Source: an uncultured Lachnospiraceae bacterium (GTDB taxonomy: Bacteria > Bacillota > Clostridia > Lachnospirales > Lachnospiraceae). From it: a DNA stretch of 64,000 nucleotides. Positions 42,532-51,371 of this stretch are shown here, piece after piece. A model generated the notes under the pieces. The model searched no databases and was not told the origin of the DNA. It saw nothing but the letters and a program-made list of their open reading frames with translations. The stretch covers positions 1 to 64,000 of the forward strand of contig CAJUTC010000001.1 of the NCBI GenBank assembly GCA_910589195.1. Direction: 5' to 3'. The position numbers and the translations under genes are program-made. Every line of letters begins with the position of its first letter. Position 1 is the first letter of the stretch.

Positions 42532-43156
42532 TGTAGTGGCACATGCTTCCGCCCATTACAAACAGATGGAATATTTCGTGGGACCCGAAATTTTTGTGGC
42601 GGGAGTTAAATATAGGAAGCTTTAACGCATAAATAATACCGCCTGCTGTGTAGATAATGCCTCCAGCCAAAAGCCAGCCAAAGGCAGCTCCAGGAAGAGC
42701 TTGGATAATCCGGGTAAAGGCCAGAACACAGATCCAGCCCATGGCAATGTAAAGCATGGAAGAAAACCATTTAGGACAGGTAATCCAAAAGCCTTTAATC
42801 AGGATCCCGCTGACAGCGATTCCCCAAACCAGGGCCAGCAAGTTCCAACCTGCCTGATCACCTAATACAACCAAGCACACAGGAGTATAAGTTCCGGCGA
42901 TCAGGATAAAAATCATCATATGATCCAGCTTCCGCAAAAGCTTATTAATGGCCGGGGAAATATCCAATGTATGGTAAATGGTGCTGGCGGCGTACAGCAA
43001 AATCATGCTGAACATAAAAACAGAGAGGGCCAGAATATGGATTTGATCCGGCTCATGGGCGGCTTTTACTAATAAAGGGGCAGTGGCGGCAGCAGCGCCT
43101 ACCATTGCGATAAAGTGTGTGATGGCACTTCCAGGATCTTTAATATGAAATTTCAT
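42506..43156 (-). CDS. Hemolysin III / YqfA family membrane protein (PAQR-like)
   Basis: A 216-residue protein of the bacterial progestin/AdipoQ-receptor-like family with seven membrane helices. The start is placed at the ATG after AAAAGGAGGTATCATCT (43156); the longer frame begins without a ribosome binding site. Conserved zinc-site residues are present: ASTIYHTLDI with Ser and His in helix 2, and SHEIFHLFVMGGSMCHY with paired histidines near the C terminus; KLDHMMIFILIAGTYTPVCL is the family signature. The role is probably membrane lipid or fluidity homeostasis rather than haemolysis. Confidence 0.9.
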   Translation of the reverse strand: MKFHIKDPGSAITHFIAMVGAAAATAPLLVKAAHEPDQIHILALSVFMFSMILLYAASTIYHTLDISPAINKLLRKLDHMMIFILIAGTYTPVCLVVLGDQAGWNLLALVWGIAVSGILIKGFWITCPKWFSSMLYIAMGWICVLAFTRIIQALPGAAFGWLLAGGIIYTAGGIIYALKLPIFNSRHKNFGSHEIFHLFVMGGSMCHYIMMYQFVA

Positions 43157-43279
43157 AGATGATACCTCCTTTTTATAATAACTATTATATGTAGTATTAA
43201 AAACCATATGATATTATATGCAATACTATAACACTCTTTTGCCACCTGCGCAAGAGATTTTTGGAAGTAGGGAAAAATA

Positions 43280-44083
43280 ATGTTGACAATACGGTATGAA
43301 GATAAGGAAATTATTGTTGTGGAAAAGCCTTCTGGAATGGAGTCCCAGGCTTCAAAGGGGTTGGAGCCAGATTTGGTTAGCCAGATCCAGAATCACATTG
43401 CCAGAAATTTAGGGAACATTGGGGAAAATCCGGGGAAGATATACACAGAGTTATCCACAAATTGGGGAAAACTATCCACAAAACCGGTGCAAAACCATAA
43501 AAATATGGTTGGAATAAGCAGACCGCCGTATGTAGCGGTTATCCACAGGCTAGATAAGCCAGTAGCTGGAATTTTGGTATATGCCAAAACCAAGAAAGCG
43601 GCAGCAGCCTTAAGCAGCCAGATAAAAGAAGGGAAAATGGATAAAACGTATTATGCTGTGGTTTGTGGAAAACCTGTGGATAATGTGGGTAACTATGTGG
43701 ATTATTTGCGAAAAGATGAGAAAACCAATTGTTCCCAGGTTGTGGACAAGTCCGGGAAGGATGGAAAACGGGCTGAACTACAGTATCAAGTGATGGAAAC
43801 TGTAACAAAGGAAGAGGAGGTTTCCCTGGTTCGAATTCAACTGCTTACAGGCCGGCACCACCAGATTCGGGTACAGTTTGCGAAAAGAGGGATGCCCCTG
43901 TGGGGAGATAACCGGTATCATCCGGATTTCGCGTGTAAAAAACGCAGAGGGACAATCGCCTTATGTGCTGCCGGCCTTTCCTTTGACCATCCGTCTTCAG
44001 GAGAACGAATGTGTTTTTGGATGAAGCCGGAAGGCCAGGCATTTTCCTGGTTTTGCCAGAAGAGTTTTGATAACCATGTATAA
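43280..44083 (+). CDS. RluA-family pseudouridine synthase with an insert carrying DnaA boxes
   Basis: A 267-residue pseudouridine synthase. Motif I is IHRLDKPVAGILVYAKT with catalytic Asp92; motif II LVRIQLLTGRHHQIRVQFA and the C-terminal ALCAAGLSFDHPSSGE complete the fold. Between the N-terminal EKPSGMESQA and motif I it has an insertion of roughly 35 residues (about 42-78: NLGNIGENPG, ELSTN, KLSTK) that relatives usually lack. In the DNA that insert contains TTATCCACA and CTATCCACA, and more DnaA-box-like nonamers follow inside the gene. RNA target unknown. ATG follows TAGGGAAAAAT, a weak ribosome binding site. Confidence 0.87.
   Translation: MLTIRYEDKEIIVVEKPSGMESQASKGLEPDLVSQIQNHIARNLGNIGENPGKIYTELSTNWGKLSTKPVQNHKNMVGISRPPYVAVIHRLDKPVAGILVYAKTKKAAAALSSQIKEGKMDKTYYAVVCGKPVDNVGNYVDYLRKDEKTNCSQVVDKSGKDGKRAELQYQVMETVTKEEEVSLVRIQLLTGRHHQIRVQFAKRGMPLWGDNRYHPDFACKKRRGTIALCAAGLSFDHPSSGERMCFWMKPEGQAFSWFCQKSFDNHV
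43451..43749. promoter_or_regulatory. Cluster of DnaA-box-like nonamers inside the RluA-family gene
   Basis: Perfect TTATCCACA at 43451-43459 and 43539-43547, and its reverse complement TGTGGATAA at 43675-43683. One-mismatch copies are CTATCCACA 43472-43480, TGTGGAAAA 43664-43672, TGTGGATTA 43696-43704 and TGTGGACAA 43741-43749. Seven sites in 300 bp is far above chance. Neighbouring genes are not those of oriC. Confidence 0.6.
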
Positions 44084-44147
44084 TATTTAGGATTTGATCC
44101 ATACTAGGAGGGTACAAAGGAAGTACAAATCAGAAACAGGTGAGTCC

Positions 44148-45200
44148 ATGGGAGTGCCCAATAAGAAACTGAAGAAATTGATCATGACAATAGGAATTGC
44201 TCTTGGGGTATATGCAGGTTTAAAATATCTGCTGCCCCTGGTAGTTCCTTTTTTCATTGCTATGGGTCTGGCAGAAGCCCTGCGTCCCTGGTCCCTTTGG
44301 ATCCAGAAAAAACTGTCCTTCACTGTAAAAGGGCATCACTTTCAGCCGCCTCTGGGCCTGGTAGGAGGGATTCTTCTTTTTGGAATTATGATTGCTACAG
44401 TAATGTTGTGCTATCTGACAGGGGGAAAGCTGCTTTTGGAGGGAAAGATGTTTTTGAGGAATCTTCCGCAGCTAACGGAAGAAGCAAAGCAAAATGTGGC
44501 TGAATGGTGCAGGTATTTGGAGGATGCGCTCCGGCTGGAAACAGGGTGCGTCTTACTATGGGCAGAAAATTTGCTTAAGAATTTGGGAAACCAGGCTTGG
44601 GAGCTGATGATGCCTTATGTTATGGGAAATTCCATGGCATGGGCCAAAGCTGTGATCAAAGCAGTCGTTTTGCTTGTTGTGATTGTATTTGGAACCATAC
44701 TGGCTCTTCAAGAGGGGGAAGGGATCCGCGGTTATTTTCGAAATTCTGCCTTTCATCAGGAATATGTGCAGATGGGGCGTATTTTAAAAGTAATTGGCGC
44801 CGCTTACGGAAAAACCCAGCTTTTAATCCTGGCGGGAACGGTAATGATATGCATTGGCGGCTTATTTCTGGTGGGAAATCCATATTATGGAATATTAGGT
44901 TTGCTTATTGGCCTTTTGGATGCCCTTCCATTTATTGGAACAGGAACCATATTTTTTCCATGGGCCTTAAGCTGCTTTTTGGGGGGAAATGGAGGGAAAG
45001 GGGCCATTTTGCTGGGGATCTACTTAGCTTCCTATTTCCTGCGCCAAATTATGGAATCGAAAGTTATGGGGAAAAAAGCCGGCTTATCTCCGTTCCTTAC
45101 CCTGGCAGCCGTTTATGTAGGGATCCAGTTATTTGGCATTTTGGGGGTGGCGCTAGGGCCATTAGGTTTTTTGATAATCCGGGAATCGGTTGACGCCTGA
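44148..45200 (+). CDS. AI-2E/PerM-family membrane protein, YtvI-like
   Basis: A 350-residue protein with about seven to eight helices, of the family that includes the sporulation membrane protein YtvI and Na+/H+ antiporter-like members. The start is ATG 44148 with AGGTGAG upstream. Features are the N-terminal GLKYLLPLVVPFFIAMGLAEALRPW, a central soluble region (about 105-190), and the conserved C-terminal LLIGLLDALPFIGTGTIFFPWAL with IMESKVMGKKAGLSPFLTLAAVYVG. A sporulation role is inferred from the YtvI resemblance. It overlaps the leftmost possible start of the next gene. Confidence 0.8.
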   Translation: MGVPNKKLKKLIMTIGIALGVYAGLKYLLPLVVPFFIAMGLAEALRPWSLWIQKKLSFTVKGHHFQPPLGLVGGILLFGIMIATVMLCYLTGGKLLLEGKMFLRNLPQLTEEAKQNVAEWCRYLEDALRLETGCVLLWAENLLKNLGNQAWELMMPYVMGNSMAWAKAVIKAVVLLVVIVFGTILALQEGEGIRGYFRNSAFHQEYVQMGRILKVIGAAYGKTQLLILAGTVMICIGGLFLVGNPYYGILGLLIGLLDALPFIGTGTIFFPWALSCFLGGNGGKGAILLGIYLASYFLRQIMESKVMGKKAGLSPFLTLAAVYVGIQLFGILGVALGPLGFLIIRESVDA

Positions 45201-45249
45201 GAAAAGAAACGGTATACTTAATGGAAAGATGAATGGATGGGATGGGCAG

Positions 45250-46584
45250 ATGGATATGGATTTATTTGATTATATGCGGGAAACCGCAAAGGAAACTGAA
45301 GCCCCGTTAGCTTCCAGGCTGCGCCCTAGAACCTTGGACGAAGTTGTGGGGCAGCAGCATATTGTGGGAAAGGATAAGCTGCTATACCGGGCAATCCAGG
45401 CGGACAAGCTTGGCTCTGTTATTTTTTATGGCCCTCCGGGAACGGGGAAGACCACATTAGCCAAAGTGATTGCCAATACCACCAGCGGGGAATTCCAGCA
45501 GATTAACGCCACTGTTGCAGGAAAAAAAGATATGGAAGAAGTGGTGAAAAAGGCTCAGGACATCCGGGGGATGTATGGAAGGAAAACGATTTTATTTGTA
45601 GATGAAATTCACCGTTTTAATAAAGGCCAGCAAGATTACTTGCTTCCCTTTGTAGAGGATGGAACGTTGATTTTAATTGGCGCCACTACGGAAAACCCGT
45701 ATTTTGAGGTAAATGGGGCATTAATTTCCCGTTCCCGTATTTTCGAACTGAAGCCTCTGGAAAAAGAGGATATTAGGGAGCTGATTCGCCGGGCGGTCTA
45801 TGATCAAGACCGGGGAATGGGGTCTTATGAAGCGGAGATCCATGAAGAAGCCATGGAATTTTTGGCAGATACGGCAAACGGGGATGCAAGGGCCGCGTTA
45901 AATGCAGTAGAATTAGGGATTCTTACCACAGAGCGCGGTCAGGACGGCAAGATCCATCTGGATTTGAAAGTGGCCCAGGAGTGCATCCAGAAACGGGCTG
46001 TCCGGTATGATAAAAATGGTGACAACCATTACGATGTGATTTCAGCATTTATTAAAAGCATGAGAGGGTCGGATCCGGACGGGGCTATATACTATTTAGC
46101 ACGGATGCTGTATGGAGGGGAAGATATTAAATTTATTGCCAGAAGGATCATGATCTGCGCTTCTGAGGATGTGGGCAACGCAGATCCCCGGGCAATCAGC
46201 GTAGCGGTAGCGGCATCTTTGGCGGTTGAGCGGATTGGGATGCCGGAAGCTCAAATTATCCTGGCTCAGGCGGCTGCCTATGTGGCAACAGCGCCGAAAA
46301 GCAATGCTGCCTGCGATGCGATTTTTTCTGCTATGGATGTAGTGAAATCCAAACGGACAGGAGAAGTCCCGGCTCACTTAAGAGATAAACATTACAAGGG
46401 GGCAGAAGCGTTAGGGCGGGGGCAGGGCTATCTGTATGCCCATGATTTTCCAAACCATTATGTAAAGCAACAGTATCTGCCAGACGAATTAGAAGGAACA
46501 GTATTTTATAAGCCTTCTGACAATGGGTATGAAAAGCAGATAAAAGACCATATGGAATTGATCAAGAGGCAGGCAGGGCTGTGA
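45250..46584 (+). CDS. rarA: Replication-associated recombination protein A (RarA/MgsA), AAA+ ATPase
   Basis: RarA acts at stalled replication forks as a clamp-loader-like ATPase. ATG 45250 gives 444 residues, the usual length; 45229 is an in-frame alternative. Motifs in order: PLASRLRPRTLDEVVGQQHIVG, Walker A FYGPPGTGKTTLAKV, Walker B LFVDEIHRFNKGQQD, sensor 1 LIGATTENPYFEVNGALISRSR, and the tetramer domain IARRIMICASEDVGNADPRA plus YYKPSDNGYE-like C terminus. No abnormal features. It is followed 22 bp later by the phosphodiesterase gene. Confidence 0.95.
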   Translation: MDMDLFDYMRETAKETEAPLASRLRPRTLDEVVGQQHIVGKDKLLYRAIQADKLGSVIFYGPPGTGKTTLAKVIANTTSGEFQQINATVAGKKDMEEVVKKAQDIRGMYGRKTILFVDEIHRFNKGQQDYLLPFVEDGTLILIGATTENPYFEVNGALISRSRIFELKPLEKEDIRELIRRAVYDQDRGMGSYEAEIHEEAMEFLADTANGDARAALNAVELGILTTERGQDGKIHLDLKVAQECIQKRAVRYDKNGDNHYDVISAFIKSMRGSDPDGAIYYLARMLYGGEDIKFIARRIMICASEDVGNADPRAISVAVAASLAVERIGMPEAQIILAQAAAYVATAPKSNAACDAIFSAMDVVKSKRTGEVPAHLRDKHYKGAEALGRGQGYLYAHDFPNHYVKQQYLPDELEGTVFYKPSDNGYEKQIKDHMELIKRQAGL

Positions 46585-46606
46585 AGGATACCAATGGGAG
46601 GAATTT

Positions 46607-47953
46607 ATGAGCAGAAGAATGAAATACATAGGGAAAAAAACAAATAAGATGCTGGTGATTTCGCTGGATGCGGTAGGAAGCAAGGATCTTAAGTTTTTGG
46701 AAACCCTTCCTAATTTTAGCCGGCTTGTACGCCAGGGGGCAATATGCCGCCATGTAAAAAGCGTTTGCCCCAGCCTGACCTATCCAGCTCATGTGAGTAT
46801 TGTTACGGGAAAGCTTCCGTCACATCACAAGATCGTGAATAACCTGCGGTTTCAGCCGAAACGGGAAAATCCGGATTGGTTTTGGCAGAGGCGGTTTATC
46901 CGGGGAACTACCCTTTATGATGAAGCTAGGAAGGCGGGACTTAAAACAGCCTCCCTTTTGTGGCCGGTAACCGGAAAAGCGGATATTTCCTATAACCTGC
47001 CAGAGGTGTGGTCAAACCGGTTTTGGGATAACCAGCTTATGGTTTCGTTTCGAAATGGTTCACCTTGGTATGAATTGGATTTATTCAAACGGTATGGCCA
47101 CATGCTGGATGGGATCCGCCAGCCCATGTTGGATCATTTTGTCCAGGCCTCTCTTCTCAGAACCATAAGCCATTACCGGCCAGATCTTACGCTGGCGCAT
47201 TTTACCGATGTGGATACCATCCGCCATGAGTTTGGCGTAGATTCAAAAGAAGCAGAGGAAGCCTTGAAACGCCATGATTTACGGATTGGGGAACTATTAG
47301 GCTTGATTGATCGGCTGGGGGAAACAAAAACAACGAACATCATACTCCTGGGAGATCATTTTCAGAAGAATGTGAACCAGGTGCTGTATCCCAATTACCA
47401 CATTGTGCAGAAAGGCTGGGCCAATCGAAAGGGAAACCGACTGTCTAAGTGGGAGGTGGCAGCCCAAACCTGCGATGGAGCCTGCTACATCTATCTGAAA
47501 AACCGGAAGGATAAGGAACGGATGCTTCAGGTAGCGTTGTGGCTAAAGGAATGGAAGAGCAGCCCCGGCTCCGGCATCCGAGCGGTTTATACAGGAAAGC
47601 AGGCCAGGGAAAAGGGAGCGGATCCAAGATGTTCCTTTATGCTGGAGGCAGAGGACGGGTTTTATTTTAAAAACGGTTGCGGGGAGCCGCAGCAGAAGGC
47701 AAAAAAAGGGAATGGAGTCCACCGGGGCGCCCATGGCTATGATCCGGACAGACCGGACTATGACACCTTTTTTCTGGCATCCGGGCCGGACTTTCAGCCA
47801 GGCATCCAGATCCCTGGCATGTATCTGATTGATGAAGGGCCAATTATGGCAAGAGCCTTGGGCTTGGAGCTGGAAGACGCGGACGGAGTGGTAATCAATC
47901 AATTCTTCACCTTTGGGAATTCATGCTGCGGCGAAGGCTTTATAGGAAAATAA
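46607..47953 (+). CDS. Alkaline phosphatase superfamily / nucleotide pyrophosphatase-phosphodiesterase
   Basis: A 448-residue enzyme of the NPP branch. The metal-binding aspartate lies in LVISLDAVGSKD, the nucleophilic threonine in CPSLTYPAHVSIVTGKLPSHH (about residue 66), a second metal site in FTDVDTIRHEFG, and LLGDHF and HRGAHGYDPDRPDYDTFF complete the set. No signal peptide, so it is cytoplasmic unless exported by another route. It would cleave phosphodiester or pyrophosphate bonds of nucleotides or lipids. RBS GGGAGGAA; it lies in tandem with rarA. Confidence 0.87.
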   Translation: MSRRMKYIGKKTNKMLVISLDAVGSKDLKFLETLPNFSRLVRQGAICRHVKSVCPSLTYPAHVSIVTGKLPSHHKIVNNLRFQPKRENPDWFWQRRFIRGTTLYDEARKAGLKTASLLWPVTGKADISYNLPEVWSNRFWDNQLMVSFRNGSPWYELDLFKRYGHMLDGIRQPMLDHFVQASLLRTISHYRPDLTLAHFTDVDTIRHEFGVDSKEAEEALKRHDLRIGELLGLIDRLGETKTTNIILLGDHFQKNVNQVLYPNYHIVQKGWANRKGNRLSKWEVAAQTCDGACYIYLKNRKDKERMLQVALWLKEWKSSPGSGIRAVYTGKQAREKGADPRCSFMLEAEDGFYFKNGCGEPQQKAKKGNGVHRGAHGYDPDRPDYDTFFLASGPDFQPGIQIPGMYLIDEGPIMARALGLELEDADGVVINQFFTFGNSCCGEGFIGK

Positions 47954-48006
47954 AAGAAGGGCAATATCCCTTTTCCGAAATTTGCGAAAAGATGCAGAAG
48001 GTATAA

Positions 48007-48074
48007 AAAGGGCCCAGACAGGAATCAGGCATTTGCGCAAGTATGCAGGTGCCATGTTTCTGTTTGGGCCCTTT
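48007..48074. terminator. Bidirectional terminator between convergent genes
   Basis: A 15-bp stem (left arm 48007-48021, right arm 48060-48074; one G-T pair) flanked by A-rich and T-rich ends. It serves both the phosphodiesterase gene and the minus-strand cell-wall protein gene. Confidence 0.82.
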
Positions 48075-48080
48075 ATCTTA

Positions 48081-48929
48081 TTAGTCTAAAAAGAATATGT
48101 TGGCATTTCTCAAAGAATTTATCAGGCTGGGTTCATCGGTAAACTCTGTGTATGCTGCATTATCAAAGAAAGCGACAAACATACCGTCATACCCTACCGG
48201 AACAAGGCAGGAGAAAGAACCATTTACTGCTCTATAACCGTTCCAGTTTAAAGAGAGAGATTTTTTGCATTCGGTAAAATCAGTACCATTAACATTAAGA
48301 GTGAAGGTGCGTTCCGCTCCATCCCAGTCTTTAAACAAATCAATGTTGTTTTTATCCTGGAAGGCAAAGGCATACGATGTGCCATATAAATTTGCGTTGG
48401 CGTCATTAAATGAAATCGCTGCCTGAACGGTTTTCCACTCATAACCTTCTTTTGCCGGATGGGAAGCATCTGACGCAAAAGTCTGATAATTGTAAAATGT
48501 CAAGTTCCCTATGGTTTTAAACGCAGGGTTACTGCATGTGGTAATATAATTGTAAGTTACATTCTGCTGGGCATTCTTCTGAAGCCCGGCTTTTTCAAAC
48601 CATCCTGTAGCCGCGGCTGTGGACAAAGCTTTGGTTTTTACCTGTCCGTTTTCCACCCAGGCTCCGCTGGCATTGACCAGGCAGTTATCGGGCGTAACGG
48701 TATCCGTATATAACCAGCCCTCGGCGTCAAAATAATAACATTCCGCCACCCCGTCGCTGTTGCCATCGATCCACTGCCATCCATTTTGGGCATATGTACC
48801 ATCGCCATTATCATACCACCATTTGCCCTGATTGGCATTTTCACCATTTTTCCATGTCCCGGCAAATGCGGCAGAAGCCATCAGCGCGGTAAATGCCGCT
48901 GTTACCAAAAGTGTTGCTAGTTTCCTCAT
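48081..48929 (-). CDS. Secreted protein with cell-wall-binding (choline-binding-like) repeats
   Basis: A 282-residue exported protein. Residues 1-23 are a Sec signal (basic MRKLATLLV, hydrophobic core, ASAAFA cleavage site). Next are aromatic/glycine repeats of the glucan or cell-wall-binding type: GTWKNGENANQGKWWYDNGDGTYAQNGWQWIDG and ECYYFDAEGWLYTDT (about 24-85). The C-terminal domain (about 110-282) is not recognised; it is rich in aromatic and polar residues and probably beta-structured. RBS AAAAGGGAG. Transcribed from a promoter about 190 bp upstream through a structured leader. Surface adhesin or wall enzyme accessory are both possible. Confidence 0.78.
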   Translation of the reverse strand: MRKLATLLVTAAFTALMASAAFAGTWKNGENANQGKWWYDNGDGTYAQNGWQWIDGNSDGVAECYYFDAEGWLYTDTVTPDNCLVNASGAWVENGQVKTKALSTAAATGWFEKAGLQKNAQQNVTYNYITTCSNPAFKTIGNLTFYNYQTFASDASHPAKEGYEWKTVQAAISFNDANANLYGTSYAFAFQDKNNIDLFKDWDGAERTFTLNVNGTDFTECKKSLSLNWNGYRAVNGSFSCLVPVGYDGMFVAFFDNAAYTEFTDEPSLINSLRNANIFFLD

Positions 48930-49003
48930 TAAGATATCTCCCTTTTCAACAGATATTTGATCAGGCGTTTGCGAAACGCCTTTGGATGAAAGAGAGGAGG
49001 ATC

Positions 49004-49049
49004 AAAGCAGACAAAATTAGGGCAAATGCCACTACGCCGGGTCTGCTTT
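49004..49049 (-). promoter_or_regulatory. Structured leader of the cell-wall-binding protein gene
   Basis: AAAGCAGAC (49004-49012) and GTCTGCTTT (49041-49049) form a perfect 9-bp stem enclosing a second GGCA...TGCC pairing. A separate perfect 8-bp hairpin (AGGCGTTT/AAACGCCT, 48963-48981) lies nearer the start codon. No known riboswitch core is recognised. The rest of 48930-49230 shows no gene. Confidence 0.4.
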
Positions 49050-49122
49050 TATCTGTTTAGGACAGCTCCATTACACCAAGAGAACGTTTCATAATTGCCT
49101 AAATAAAGTTGCTTTCATTTTT

Positions 49123-49151
49123 AGCATATATGCTGCGATAGTTCTTGTCAA
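49123..49151 (-). promoter_or_regulatory. Promoter of the cell-wall-binding protein gene
   Basis: On the minus strand: TTGACA (49146-49151), 17 bp, TATGCT (49123-49128). Confidence 0.65.
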
Positions 49152-49233
49152 CTAGTTTGACACCGTAAGAAAGATTTTGCTGTCCAGATGAAATCCCATT
49201 TAATAAAGATGGCAAATTAAGAAGGAAAAAACC

Positions 49234-49262
49234 TTTACTTATATGGAAATAAGGATTATAAT
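49234..49262 (+). promoter_or_regulatory. Promoter of rho
   Basis: TTTACT (49234-49239), 17 bp, TATAAT (49257-49262). The leader to the rho ATG is about 215 nt, long enough for autogenous Rho-dependent control, though no hairpin stands out. Confidence 0.65.
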
Positions 49263-49484
49263 AGAATCGTCTTTTTATAGTAATCAGATGATAGCAGGTT
49301 TAAAGGCAGGTTACCCCTGGTATTATTTGATTGTAATAATTCGATAGATTCTGAATCTGAAGAAAATCCCCATTACGATGATTTTGATAATTAAAAATGA
49401 TATAGCGATCTATAGAAAGAAAAAGAAATATGGTTTGGCGTGATCCTGCACAGATGCCGGATCCGCTCAAGAAAAGGAGAAATC

Positions 49485-51281
49485 ATGCGTGAAAAATTGA
49501 ATACGCTTCCATTAAGCGAACTGAAAGAACTGGCAAAGGAAAAGGGTTTGAAAGGAATCAGCAGCTTAAGGAAAGCCGAGTTAGTGGAACTGATTTGCCA
49601 GGCAGGAGAATCCAATGAAAAAATACCGGAGGAGAAAGAAAAGGAACCTGTTTTGGCGGCAGAGGAAACCCAACAGAAAACGGTTCAAAAGACAGTGGAA
49701 CCATCTGAAAAATCGGCAGAGAAAACCCGGAAATCGCCAGAACGATCGGAAGGACAGGAACGGGCAAACGGCCTTAGAAGGACGGAAAATGGGACGGGCT
49801 TTATAAAAAGGGATTCTCAGACTCCCAGAAGAGATGGGAATGGCACAAGCAGTCGTCTGGCAGGGCGTATGGAGGGCAAGCAGATCCGGGTGGTGAACCG
49901 CCATGAGAATCGGAACGGCTATCAAAACAGGGGGAGAAGTCAGGATAACGGTACTGGCGGGGCCGATTCTTCTCATAGTCCGGAACGGGTGAATGGAGGC
50001 CAGGATGGGGCCCGCGCTCCGGAGCGGACAGGCGGAAACGGAAGCCAGGATACCGCCAGCGTTCGGCAGCAAGACAATTTGATCCGGGAAGGGGTTCGGC
50101 CTGACGGCAGGAATATAGAGATGAACCCGGATGAGATCCAGGAGCTGGACAGCGGCATGGAAGCCAATGGGATTTTGGAAGTTATGCCAGACGGATTTGG
50201 ATTTATCCGCTGTGAAAATTTCCTTCCTGGTGAAAATGACGTTTATGTGGCGCCGTCCCAGATCCGGCGTTTTAATATGAAAACGGGAGATATGGTTAGG
50301 GGAAACCGCCGGGTAAAGGCGGCTACGGAAAAATTTGCTGCTCTTCTTTATGTAACCAGTATTAATGGCTATCCTGTAAACGTGGCTGAGAAACGGCCCA
50401 ATTTTGAAGATTTAACGCCCATATTTCCAAATGAACGGATTCATATGGAAACAGCAGGTCTTCGGAATTCTATGGCCATGCGTGTTCTGGATTTAATGGC
50501 GCCTATCGGAAAGGGGCAGAGAGGCCTGATTGTGTCGCCTCCGAAAGCAGGGAAAACCACATTGTTAAAGCAGGTAGCCAAAGCGATTACCACCAACCAA
50601 CCCAGAATGCATTTAATTATCCTTCTTATTGATGAGCGGCCTGAGGAGGTTACCGACATTAAGGAAGCTATTGTAGGGGAAAATGTGGAAGTGATTTATT
50701 CTACATTTGATGAACTTCCAGAACGCCATAAGCGTGTTTCCGAAATGGTGATTGAGCGGGCCAGAAGGCTTGTGGAGCATGGCCGCGACGTAACGATTTT
50801 GCTTGACAGTATTACCCGGCTTGCCAGGGCTTATAATCTGGTGGTTCCGCCAAGCGGGCGCACTTTATCAGGAGGTCTTGACCCGGCGGCTCTCCATATG
50901 CCGAAGCGGTTTTTCGGAGCAGCCAGGAATATGCGGGAAGGAGGCAGCTTAACGATCCTGGGAACGGCTTTGATTGATACAGGGAGCCGCATGGATGACG
51001 TGATTTATGAGGAATTTAAGGGTACTGGCAATATGGAGCTGGTGTTAGACCGAAAGCTTTCAGAAAAGCGGATTTTCCCGGCAATTGATATTTTAAAATC
51101 GGGAACCAGGCGTGATGATCTGCTGTTAAGCCGGGAGGAGGCAGAGGCTATGGAAATTATCCGTCGGGGGACGAATTCTATGAAATCCGAAGATTCCGTG
51201 GAAAAAATACTGGATATGTTTACGAAAACCAGAAGCAACCGGGAGATTGTAGACGAAATCCGCCGCAGGCGGTATTTATAG
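49485..51281 (+). CDS. rho: Transcription termination factor Rho with low-complexity N-terminal insertion
   Basis: Rho is the hexameric RNA helicase that ends transcription. ATG 49485 (after AAAAGGAG) gives 598 residues against about 420 for a minimal Rho. Residues 1-45 are the N-terminal helix bundle (LPLSELKELAKEKGLKGISSLRKAELVELI). About 46-215 is a charged then Asn/Gly/Arg/Gln/Ser-rich disordered insertion. The RNA-binding cold-shock domain follows (GILEVMPDGFGFIR, YVAPSQIRRFNMKTGD), then the RecA-like motor with SPPKAGKTTLLKQ (Walker A), LIDERPEEVTD, Walker B ILLDSITRLARAYN, the Q-loop and RLARAYN secondary RNA site. Head of the conserved rho-rpmE-DUF1385-prmC-prfA group. Confidence 0.96.
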   Translation: MREKLNTLPLSELKELAKEKGLKGISSLRKAELVELICQAGESNEKIPEEKEKEPVLAAEETQQKTVQKTVEPSEKSAEKTRKSPERSEGQERANGLRRTENGTGFIKRDSQTPRRDGNGTSSRLAGRMEGKQIRVVNRHENRNGYQNRGRSQDNGTGGADSSHSPERVNGGQDGARAPERTGGNGSQDTASVRQQDNLIREGVRPDGRNIEMNPDEIQELDSGMEANGILEVMPDGFGFIRCENFLPGENDVYVAPSQIRRFNMKTGDMVRGNRRVKAATEKFAALLYVTSINGYPVNVAEKRPNFEDLTPIFPNERIHMETAGLRNSMAMRVLDLMAPIGKGQRGLIVSPPKAGKTTLLKQVAKAITTNQPRMHLIILLIDERPEEVTDIKEAIVGENVEVIYSTFDELPERHKRVSEMVIERARRLVEHGRDVTILLDSITRLARAYNLVVPPSGRTLSGGLDPAALHMPKRFFGAARNMREGGSLTILGTALIDTGSRMDDVIYEEFKGTGNMELVLDRKLSEKRIFPAIDILKSGTRRDDLLLSREEAEAMEIIRRGTNSMKSEDSVEKILDMFTKTRSNREIVDEIRRRRYL

Positions 51282-51342
51282 CACCATTGGGAAACAAGAA
51301 TGTATGGCGGCTTAAATGGCTTAAATGAGCTGGAAAAAGTGA

Positions 51343-51371
51343 TTGCAATTTCAAATTTCTTGTGATATACT
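51343..51371 (+). promoter_or_regulatory. Promoter and leader of rpmE
   Basis: TTGCAA (51343-51348), 17 bp, TATACT (51366-51371). The roughly 100-nt leader can fold into a GTCTAT/ATAGAC stem (about 51380-51412) and a GCGGT/ACCGC hairpin just before the ribosome binding site, a layout compatible with L31 autoregulation. Confidence 0.6.

Noticed and set aside
43451..43749. Chromosomal origin of replication
   Set aside because: The DnaA boxes lie inside a coding gene and no dnaA, dnaN, rpmH or AT-rich unwinding region is near, so oriC is unlikely.
48930..49116. Cyclic di-GMP riboswitch upstream of the cell-wall-binding gene
   Set aside because: The conserved GEMM core and tetraloop-receptor sequences could not be found on the minus strand.
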